From contig JABJCS010000206.1 of NCBI GenBank assembly GCA_018665505.1, positions 1-9,627 on the forward strand: a stretch of 9,627 nt of DNA, given 5' to 3'. This stretch comes from Alphaproteobacteria bacterium. Lineage in GTDB: Bacteria > Pseudomonadota > Alphaproteobacteria > UBA8366. A model generated the notes under the pieces. The model searched no databases. It saw nothing but the letters and a program-made list of their open reading frames with translations, and was not told where the DNA came from. Of the stretch, positions 1 through 5,739 are shown piece by piece; the first letter of the stretch is position 1; the number at the start of each line of letters is the position of its first letter. A program made the position numbers and the translations under genes.

Positions 1-31
1 GGGTAAATTAACCCTTATATCTAGCGCTATG

Positions 32-45
32 TTGCAATGCAGCAA
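32..45. promoter_or_regulatory. Possible PhaR-type operator upstream of the phasin gene
   Basis: The segment is TGC-rich with arms TTGC and GCAA (32-35 and 42-45) around a six-base centre that holds another TGC. PhaR-type PHA regulators of alphaproteobacteria are known to bind TGC-rich inverted sites next to phasin genes and to release them when PHA is present. The position about 90 bases before the phasin start fits such an operator. The match is short, and no regulator gene is in the window, so this is an inference. Confidence 0.3.
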
Positions 46-56
46 AATAATTATCG

Positions 57-81
57 CCGTCTAAACAGAGTGTATAGACGG
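57..81 (+). promoter_or_regulatory. 7-bp inverted repeat in the phasin leader
   Basis: CCGTCTA at 57-63 is the exact reverse complement of TAGACGG at 75-81, with an 11-base spacer. It lies 54 bases before the phasin start and could be an operator or, if transcribed, a stem in the mRNA leader. No protein or RNA family is recognised. Confidence 0.35.
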
Positions 82-92
82 TTTCATATACC

Positions 93-109
93 GGCGGAAG
101 ATTGCCGCC
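93..109 (+). promoter_or_regulatory. GC hairpin just upstream of the phasin ribosome binding site
   Basis: GGCGG at 93-97 pairs with CCGCC at 105-109 around a 7-base loop. It ends 13 bases before the AAGGAG ribosome binding site (123-128), leaving that site exposed. A 5' stem of this kind could stabilise the mRNA of an abundant protein. This role is inferred from position only. Confidence 0.35.
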
Positions 110-135
110 ACGGTTACAGTACAAGGAGACGAGAC

Positions 136-657
136 ATGACCACCAAGAAAACGAATGCAGCCGCAGACGCGACGAAACAAATCGAAGAGGCCGTCGAAGT
201 CGGAAAGAAATCCGTCGAGCAAGCGATGAAAGCTTCGACTGAAGGTTACGAGCAAGCGCTCAGCATGAGCAAAGAGCAGGTCGAGAAGGCCAGCGAAGCT
301 TTTTTCAAGGGCTATGATGACGTGTCCGCGATGAACAAGGAAAGCGTCGATGCGGTCGTGAAGGCCGGTGAAGTCCTGACCAAGGGTTCCGAGACGGTCG
401 GCAAAGCTTATTTCGAATTCGCGCAAGCTTCCGTTGAAGCCAGCGTCGAGGCCGCAAAAGCCATGATGGGTGCGAAGACGCCGAAGGATTTCTTCGACAT
501 TCAATCCGAGTATGCCCGCACCAATTTCGACAAGTTCCTTGCCGAGAGCACGCGCCTTTCGGAAATGTCGGTCAAGGTTACGAACGAAGCATTCGATCCC
601 TTGAAGGCTCAAGTGAACGGATCTTTCGAGAAAGCCTTCAAAGTTCCGGCTTTCTAA
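136..657 (+). CDS. Phasin family protein (PHA granule-associated)
   Basis: This encodes a 173-residue Ala/Lys/Glu-rich, cysteine-free and almost wholly helical protein of the phasin_2 type. Phasins coat polyhydroxyalkanoate granules in the cytoplasm and control granule size and number. The core at about residues 45-150 has the usual amphipathic repeats and the segment TPKDFFDIQSEYAR (115-128), followed by a helix with NFDKFLAEST; this is a family hallmark. There is no signal peptide or membrane segment. The ATG at 136 is chosen because AAGGAG at 123-128 stands seven bases before it. An in-frame ATG at 37 would add 33 Arg-rich residues unlike any phasin and has no ribosome site. The gene stands alone, with a structured leader upstream and a GC-rich hairpin downstream. 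No PHA synthase or depolymerase is in the window, so granule binding rests on family resemblance. Confidence 0.9.
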   Translation: MTTKKTNAAADATKQIEEAVEVGKKSVEQAMKASTEGYEQALSMSKEQVEKASEAFFKGYDDVSAMNKESVDAVVKAGEVLTKGSETVGKAYFEFAQASVEASVEAAKAMMGAKTPKDFFDIQSEYARTNFDKFLAESTRLSEMSVKVTNEAFDPLKAQVNGSFEKAFKVPAF

Positions 658-706
658 GACACGAAAAATTAAGTTTTGGCCCGCTATTCATTAGCGAGTA
701 CAGGCA

Positions 707-745
707 CGGCCCCGCATTTCCCTCCCCCTCCCCCCTGCGGGGCCG
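707..745. terminator. GC-rich hairpin, probable bidirectional terminator
   Basis: A perfect 10-bp stem (707-716 with 736-745) encloses a 19-base loop made almost only of C and T. It sits 49 bases after the phasin stop and 34 bases beyond the stop of the convergent methyltransferase gene, so it can serve both. Neither side has a strong T run: the + strand continues TTCGCTTGTCT. Efficiency as an intrinsic terminator is therefore uncertain, although position and stem strength fit. Confidence 0.65.
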
Positions 746-779
746 TTCGCTTGTCTGGGCGGAGAGATCAATCCGGTTA

Positions 780-1559
780 TTACGATTCGGGAATACAGTC
801 GTACAAGACCGTTTTATTGATGCGGTTCATACGCCGTTTGTGAGGGGCCATCTCGGTACTGTGCGCCTCGAAGACGCTAAATCTACTCTCTCGAATTCGA
901 TCTGCATAATCCCACCCACAGACGCGGACGTGATAAGGATGGCCGAAAGCTTCGTGACGCTCTGAGGGCACGGTAATTCGCTCATCCTCATATGTCTTCT
1001 GGCGGTCGCGGTCGATCGGCACCGTGATCAGTGCTCGACCACCCGGACGCAGGACGCGGGAAATCTCCGACAGTGCTTTTCGGTCGTCCGGAATATGTTC
1101 CAAGACGTGATTACAAATAATCAAATCGAAAGAGGCGGTGGGGAAGGGAAGGTCGGTTAAATCGTGTTGCTCGGCCGCCGCGTCATCGTCATAGCGATCG
1201 ATCCCTAGATACCGAATTCCGGGCCTCGTGATGAGAGCCGATTGAATACATACCTCCGGTGCGACATGGAGGATGCGGCCGCGCTGTTGCAGCACTTTTG
1301 TGTGATCAGTGAGGTAGAGCCATAAAAAGCGATGGCGTTCGAGCGAACCGCAGCCGGGGCATTTGGCATTCGGCCGACCCCGCAGACCGAATGGTGAAAA
1401 ACGCCGGTACCAATCGTCGCAAATGGGACAGTAAAATCGTGCACCCGAATGCCCGCCTTGCCCCCTGGTGCGGCTCCTTACGCGATGCCCATATGCATGT
1501 TCGACCGACGTTTCGTCACTTTTTATCGTATGCAGTCGTTGCCGCAGATCGGTCAACAT
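780..1559 (-). CDS. Class I SAM-dependent methyltransferase with N-terminal zinc ribbon
   Basis: The product is a 259-residue methyltransferase-domain protein. Residues 44-70 form a zinc ribbon with CPIC (C44, C47) and CPGC (C67, C70), followed by SLERHRFLWLYL. The Rossmann-type domain starts at RILHVAPE (95-102), a motif I variant that lacks the usual DxGxG glycines. It continues with YLGID (117-121), the acidic HDLTDLPF segment (132-139), the motif IV-like FDLIICNHVLEHI (144-156) and the post-motif LRPGGRALITVP (170-181). The carboxyl end has the HPYHVR segment (207-212) seen in related proteins. The substrate cannot be named. The ATG at 1559 is preferred because GGAG (1568-1571) lies eight bases before it; a GTG at 1595 has only a pyrimidine tract upstream. 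The gene faces the phasin gene and is divergent from clpS, so it is probably transcribed alone. Confidence 0.85.
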   Translation of the reverse strand: MLTDLRQRLHTIKSDETSVEHAYGHRVRSRTRGQGGHSGARFYCPICDDWYRRFSPFGLRGRPNAKCPGCGSLERHRFLWLYLTDHTKVLQQRGRILHVAPEVCIQSALITRPGIRYLGIDRYDDDAAAEQHDLTDLPFPTASFDLIICNHVLEHIPDDRKALSEISRVLRPGGRALITVPIDRDRQKTYEDERITVPSERHEAFGHPYHVRVCGWDYADRIRESRFSVFEAHSTEMAPHKRRMNRINKTVLYDCIPES

Positions 1560-1650
1560 TCGATTCGCTCCGCAATTCCCTTTAAGCAGCCACACAGGAG
1601 GGGAGGAAAAAGGATGATGTCAACTCTTTATCGGAGGGCCACTAATCCAA

Positions 1651-1661
1651 TATGATATGAT
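1651..1661 (+). promoter_or_regulatory. Candidate -10 element(s) for clpS-clpA
   Basis: Two overlapping TATGAT hexamers (1651-1656 and 1656-1661) each match the sigma-70 -10 consensus at five of six positions. Upstream, TTTATC at 1627-1632 is only a poor -35. If used, transcription would begin at or within a few bases of the annotated clpS ATG. The element is suggestive only. Confidence 0.3.
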
Positions 1662-1664
1662 GTA

Positions 1665-2027
1665 ATGGATGACATGATTGAAATTCGGATGAATGGTGAC
1701 GGCAAAGACGATGACCGCCACGATGATGGCGACGGGAATACCGGCGTTATCATCGAGACGCGTCCGAAGACTAAGAAGCCGTCCATGTACAAGGTACTGA
1801 TGCTGAATGACGACTACACACCGATGGAGTTCGTCGTACACGTTTTGGAACGTTTCTTTGCCATGACTACTGAACAGGCGACGGAGGTGATGTTGAGCGT
1901 CCACCGCCGCGGTGTTGGTATTTGTGGTGTGTTCCCCTATGAAGTCGCCGAGACGAAGGTTACTCAGGTGATGGATTTCGCACGTCAGCACCAGCATCCC
2001 CTTCAGTGCACCTTGGAGAAGGATTGA
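1665..2027 (+). CDS. clpS: ClpS, N-end-rule adaptor of ClpAP
   Basis: The 120-residue product is the ClpS adaptor, which binds proteins with bulky hydrophobic N-terminal residues and hands them to ClpA for degradation by ClpP. The core spans about residues 37-118: [20 protein letters not shown] has the NDD motif (48-50) whose acidic residues hold the substrate amino group, M54 lines the pocket, and SVHRRG (78-83) carries the pocket histidine H80. PYEVAETK (91-98) is the usual later segment. The N-terminal extension (1-38) is long and rich in Asp and Gly; in this family that arm interacts with the ClpA pore. The start is uncertain: ATGs at 1665, 1674 and 1692 all lack a good ribosome site, and a stop codon at 1653 excludes earlier starts. 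It is followed after one base by clpA, so the two are surely co-transcribed. Confidence 0.95.
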   Translation: MDDMIEIRMNGDGKDDDRHDDGDGNTGVIIETRPKTKKPSMYKVLMLNDDYTPMEFVVHVLERFFAMTTEQATEVMLSVHRRGVGICGVFPYEVAETKVTQVMDFARQHQHPLQCTLEKD

Positions 2028-2028
2028 A

Positions 2029-4356
2029 ATGTCGATGCTGTCGCGTGTCCTTGAGAATAGCCTGCACCGTGCCTTGTCGTTCGCTACAGAACGAGGCCAC
2101 GAATACGCAACCTTGGAGCACCTGCTGCTCTCCTTGACCGACGATCAGGATGGGATCGCCGTGCTCCGCGCCTGCGGGGTCGATGTCGAGAAACTGCAGC
2201 GTGATCTAATTGAATATCTCGATAACGAGCTGGATATGTTGGTGACCGATTCGTTGGAGGATCCAAAGCCCACTGCTGGTTTCCAGCGGGTCCTGCAGCG
2301 GGCAGCCATTCACGTACAATCCTCGGGTCGCGAGGAAGTGTCCGGCGCCAATGTCCTTGTCGCAATGTTCTCTGAGCGTGAGAGCCATGCCGTCTACTTC
2401 CTGCAGGAACAGGACATGACGCGTTTCGATGCGGTCAACTATATTAGCCATGGCATCGCAAAAGTCGCCGGGTTTGGCGAGAGCCGCACCGTCGAAGGCG
2501 CCGACGAAGAAGTCGATGCCGAAAAGGTAAACAAGAAGGGGACGGAGGCGCTCGACGCCTATTGCGTTAACCTAAACAAAAAGGCCGAAGACGGTAAGAT
2601 CGATCCATTGATTGGCCGTTCGGACGAAGTCGACAGAACGATTCAGATTCTCTGTCGACGGACTAAGAACAATCCGCTCTATGTCGGTGATCCCGGCGTT
2701 GGGAAAACCGCGATTGCAGAAGGGTTGGCGCGCCGTATCACCAACGCTGACGTGCCAGAAGTCCTGCACGAAGTGACGATCTATTCGTTGGATATGGGTG
2801 CATTACTAGCGGGCACCCGCTATCGAGGTGATTTCGAGGAACGGCTGAAAGCTGTCATCACTGAGATTGAGGCCCTGGAAGGCGCGGTCTTATTTATCGA
2901 TGAAATCCATACGGTGATAGGTGCCGGCGCGACCTCGGGTGGCGCAATGGATGCGTCTAATCTGTTAAAACCGGCTCTGCAAAGCGGTGGGTTGCGCTGC
3001 ATCGGATCGACGACCTACAAGGAATACCGGAACCATTTCGAGAAAGATCGGGCGCTGGTGCGGCGTTTCCAGAAAATCGACGTCAACGAACCGTCGGTCG
3101 AGGACGCAGTTAAGATTTTGCGCGGCCTGAAGCCTTACTACGAAGAGCATCACAAGGTTCGCTACACGGCGGAAGCTCTGCGAGCGGCGGTGGAATTGTC
3201 GAACCGTTACATCGGCGACCGCAAGTTACCGGATAAGGCCATCGACGTCATTGACGAAGTCGGCGCCTCGCAGATGCTGGTTTCGCCGTCCAAACGCAAG
3301 AAGACGCTCGGCGTTCGGGATGTCGAAAATGTAATCGCGAAAATGGCGCGGATCCCACCGAAGCAAGTCTCGAAGGATGACAAACTGGCATTGTCGACGC
3401 TTGAGCGCGATTTGAAGATGGTCGTGTTCGGACAAGGCAAGGCAATCGATTCGCTCTCAAGCGCGATCAAATTGGCGCGGGCCGGTTTGCGCGAACCGGA
3501 GAAACCGATTGGCAGTTATCTATTCTCGGGCCCGACCGGTGTCGGCAAGACCGAGGTGGCACGTCAATTGGCCAATACGTTGGGGATCGAGCTCGTTCGC
3601 TTCGACATGTCTGAGTATATGGAGCGCCACAGCGTTTCCCGCTTGATTGGTGCACCTCCAGGATACGTCGGTTTTGATCAAGGCGGCATGCTGACGGATG
3701 CGGTCGATCAAAATCCGCATATGGTCTTGCTGTTGGACGAGATCGAAAAAGCGCATCCGGATGTCTTTAACATCCTTCTGCAGATCATGGACTACGGCAA
3801 GCTGACTGATCACAACGGCAAGTCGGTCGATTTCCGCAACGTGATTCTAATCATGACGACGAATGCCGGTGCAGCAGATTTGGCGAAGGCGGCGATCGGT
3901 TTTGCACGGACCGAGCGGTCCGGCGAGGATGAAGATGCGATCAACCGGTTGTTCACGCCGGAATTCCGCAATCGTCTCGACTCGATCATCGGCTTTGCGA
4001 AGTTGACTTCCGCTGTGGTCGGCCGCGTCGTCGACAAATTCATCATGCAATTGGAAGAGCAACTCGCGGATCGTCACGTGACCATTTCTCTGTCGGAGGC
4101 GGCGCATGACTGGCTTGCAAAGAACGGCTACGACCAGAACTTCGGTGCACGTCCGCTTGGTCGCTTGATACAAGAGAAAATCAAGCAGCCGCTTTCGGAA
4201 GAACTGTTATTCGGTAAGTTGGAGAAAGGTGGCACCGTCACTATTGACGAGAAGGACGATGCTCTGACGTTCCTGTTCGAAGCGTCGCCGAACAAGGGCG
4301 GTAAACGCAAGAAAGACGGCGCAAACGAGAAGAAAACTCCGGAACTCGCCCGCTAG
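2029..4356 (+). CDS. clpA: ClpA, AAA+ unfoldase subunit of the ClpAP protease
   Basis: The 775-residue product is full length for ClpA, the hexameric ATPase that unfolds substrates and threads them into ClpP. The N domain (1-145), with two Clp repeats, is where ClpS docks. AAA module 1 has Walker A GDPGVGKT (220-227), Walker B VLFIDE (287-292), the pore loop region GTRYRGDFEERL (262-273) and arginine-finger region RALVRRF (341-347). AAA module 2 has Walker A GPTGVGKT (501-508), Walker B VLLLDE (566-571), pore loop GYVG (545-548), FRNRLD (646-651) and sensor 2 GARPLGR (706-712). I623-G624-F625 is the ClpP-binding loop tripeptide. The tail (about 755-775) is Lys-rich. GGAGAAGG at 2015-2022 supports the ATG at 2029, one base after the clpS stop. 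No ClpP gene is in the window. The gene ends tail to tail with a GGDEF gene. Confidence 0.97.
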   Translation: MSMLSRVLENSLHRALSFATERGHEYATLEHLLLSLTDDQDGIAVLRACGVDVEKLQRDLIEYLDNELDMLVTDSLEDPKPTAGFQRVLQRAAIHVQSSGREEVSGANVLVAMFSERESHAVYFLQEQDMTRFDAVNYISHGIAKVAGFGESRTVEGADEEVDAEKVNKKGTEALDAYCVNLNKKAEDGKIDPLIGRSDEVDRTIQILCRRTKNNPLYVGDPGVGKTAIAEGLARRITNADVPEVLHEVTIYSLDMGALLAGTRYRGDFEERLKAVITEIEALEGAVLFIDEIHTVIGAGATSGGAMDASNLLKPALQSGGLRCIGSTTYKEYRNHFEKDRALVRRFQKIDVNEPSVEDAVKILRGLKPYYEEHHKVRYTAEALRAAVELSNRYIGDRKLPDKAIDVIDEVGASQMLVSPSKRKKTLGVRDVENVIAKMARIPPKQVSKDDKLALSTLERDLKMVVFGQGKAIDSLSSAIKLARAGLREPEKPIGSYLFSGPTGVGKTEVARQLANTLGIELVRFDMSEYMERHSVSRLIGAPPGYVGFDQGGMLTDAVDQNPHMVLLLDEIEKAHPDVFNILLQIMDYGKLTDHNGKSVDFRNVILIMTTNAGAADLAKAAIGFARTERSGEDEDAINRLFTPEFRNRLDSIIGFAKLTSAVVGRVVDKFIMQLEEQLADRHVTISLSEAAHDWLAKNGYDQNFGARPLGRLIQEKIKQPLSEELLFGKLEKGGTVTIDEKDDALTFLFEASPNKGGKRKKDGANEKKTPELAR

Positions 4357-4877
4357 CTGCTTTCTGCCGATTTAGACGCTGCGGGCGGGGCCGCCAGAAC
4401 GACGCGATTGCGCCCCTTCGTCTTGGCTTCGTAAAGCGCTTGGTCTGCAGCTTCGGTCAGCGCGGGTACATCGTCGAAATCCGGGAACATTGCGACACCA
4501 CAGCTCAAGGAGACGGAAAACTCGCCGCCGTTGTACATTTGCTTGATGTCGGCGAAAGCTTCTCTGACTTTGTCGAGCACCAGCATCGCATTCGCAGGCG
4601 ATACATCGGGCAAGGCGACGGCGAATTCTTCACCCCCGTATCGGCCGATGAGATCGGTCATACGCAGACGCTGCTTCAACAAATTAGACATGGTCTTTAA
4701 GACTTGGTCACCGATCGGATGCCCATAGGTATCGTTGACCGATTTGAAATTATCCAGGTCGATCAACGCAAAAGCCAACGACATCTTTCCGCGCCGCATT
4801 CTCGATAGCTCGATGCTGAGTTGTTCTTTCGTCGTAGTGTGGTTCAGGAGCCCTGTCAGGCTGTCCCGCAGCATCAT
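4353..4877 (-). CDS. GGDEF-domain diguanylate cyclase, likely C-terminal half of a split PleD-like protein
   Basis: The 174-residue product is little more than a GGDEF domain, which condenses two GTP into c-di-GMP. It shows RDSLTGLLNH (4-13), the metal and substrate segment LIDLDNFKSVNDTYGHPIGD (38-57), active site GGEEF (81-85) and the inhibitory site RMTD (72-75), an RxxD motif at the spacing known from PleD. EAADQALYEAKTKGRNRV (142-159) ends the domain. All key residues are present. The first ATG (4875-4877) overlaps the TGA of the tandem-receiver gene as ATGA, with no ribosome site before it, so translation would rely on coupling or frameshifting. The reading frame also stays open upstream to a TTG at 4884-4886. 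Isolated GGDEF domains normally need a dimerising partner, so this half may act only with, or fused to, the receiver half. Its stop shares CTAG with the clpA stop. Confidence 0.8.
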   Translation of the reverse strand: MMLRDSLTGLLNHTTTKEQLSIELSRMRRGKMSLAFALIDLDNFKSVNDTYGHPIGDQVLKTMSNLLKQRLRMTDLIGRYGGEEFAVALPDVSPANAMLVLDKVREAFADIKQMYNGGEFSVSLSCGVAMFPDFDDVPALTEAADQALYEAKTKGRNRVVLAAPPAASKSAESS

Positions 4878-5650
4878 TGAGCGCAAAATCGGCGGAAGCG
4901 TTCGGCACGAATGCGCACGGCAGCGACAAGGCGCTCTGGACTGATTGGTTTGGTGAGGAACTCGTCCGCTCCGATTTCCATCAATTCCAGTTGCTTATCG
5001 GGATCGCTTTCCGCCGAAAGGAATACAATCGGTATGGATAGGAATGCGGCTTCTTGGCGGATGACAGCGCCCAATTCCCGACCTTCGATTTCGGGCATGT
5101 ATTGATCCATCAGCACCAATTCAGGGCGGAAGTCGGAAAGCGCATCCAAGACCTTCATCGGATCGCTCAGCGCCATCGCCTGCATACCGGTGTGCTCCAA
5201 GACGGCTATATAGAATTCGGAAATACGTTCGTCGTCGTCGACGATGAGAACCCGGAAAGGCTCTTCTTCCTGGGGCTCGGTAAGGAGGTCCAAAGCGTCG
5301 ACCAGATCGAGAGGGCTGTAGGGACGCACGAAAAATGCCTTCGCTCCGATACGGATCGACGCGAGGCGTGATTTCATATCATAGTCATCGGCGAGGAATA
5401 TTGTCGGCGTTTTATGATCGCCGTCGGTCAAGATACGCGCGACGGTCTCGATCGTTGTTTCCGAGCCTGCGGTCGGTCCACTGTCGACGCGGACAAGTAG
5501 TACGGATGGCTTGCGAGCGGTGATACGTTCACCGATATCGAACACGTTCTTGCAGTGATCCACACTATAGCCGAAAGGCGATAGTTGCTGCGTTAGACGG
5601 TCTACATCCGTAGAATCGGTATCGACCAGAAGGATCAAACGATCACTCAT
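4874..5650 (-). CDS. Tandem receiver-domain (REC-REC) response regulator, likely N-terminal part of a PleD-like protein
   Basis: The 258-residue product has two CheY-like receivers. REC1 (about 5-125) is degenerate: where the phospho-acceptor Asp should follow the third strand the sequence is SVLLVRVD (49-56), the Ser/Thr after strand 4 is Ala (FLADD) and the conserved Lys is Arg (FVRP, 107-110). It is therefore probably an adaptor or dimerisation domain. REC2 (about 132-250) is complete: acidic pair in VDDD (137-140), acceptor D182 in LVLMDQYMP, S212 in FLSAES and K234 in LTKP. PleD of Caulobacter has REC-REC-GGDEF order in one chain; here the frame ends at RFRRFCAQ and the GGDEF continues in another frame. 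The ATG at 5650 is preferred over a TTG at 5665, although its ribosome site is weak. Phosphorylation of REC2 by an unseen kinase would be expected to drive cyclase dimerisation. Confidence 0.85.
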   Translation of the reverse strand: MSDRLILLVDTDSTDVDRLTQQLSPFGYSVDHCKNVFDIGERITARKPSVLLVRVDSGPTAGSETTIETVARILTDGDHKTPTIFLADDYDMKSRLASIRIGAKAFFVRPYSPLDLVDALDLLTEPQEEEPFRVLIVDDDERISEFYIAVLEHTGMQAMALSDPMKVLDALSDFRPELVLMDQYMPEIEGRELGAVIRQEAAFLSIPIVFLSAESDPDKQLELMEIGADEFLTKPISPERLVAAVRIRAERFRRFCAQ

Positions 5651-5700
5651 GCTTTCAACCTGCAAAGCAATTTAATTTCCCCGCCCATTATCGTACCCAA

Positions 5701-5720
5701 ACCCCTCAGTACTGGTGGGT
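5701..5720. repeat. Imperfect 20-bp palindrome in the gap between two minus-strand genes
   Basis: Eight of ten base pairs match across the centre at 5710/5711, with an inner perfect CAGTACTG and outer ACCC/GGGT arms. It lies 19 bases beyond the stop of the COG3146 gene and 50 bases before the start of the receiver gene, in an 89-base gap. It may be an operator for the signalling genes; the stem lacks a T run, so it is a poor terminator. Confidence 0.35.
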
Positions 5721-5739
5721 GCAACATTACAGTTTGCGC

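Noticed and set aside
37..135. 33-residue N-terminal extension of the phasin from an ATG at 37
   Set aside because: It is Arg/Tyr-rich, unlike phasins, lacks a ribosome site, and crosses the inverted repeats; the ATG at 136 has an ideal AAGGAG.
61..612. 183-codon open frame on the minus strand opposite the phasin gene
   Set aside because: It is a mirror of the phasin codon pattern with no recognisable domain and no ribosome site considered credible.
1618..1623. Perfect TTGACA on the minus strand as a -35 box for the first methyltransferase gene
   Set aside because: At 16-18 bases downstream there is only a GC-rich pyrimidine tract with no -10-like hexamer.
4874..4895. Programmed -1 ribosomal frameshift at the receiver/GGDEF junction
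   Set aside because: The shift direction fits, but the frame-A codons CGA TTT TGC do not form a canonical X-XXY-YYZ slippery heptamer, and no clear downstream stem was seen; kept only as a remote option.
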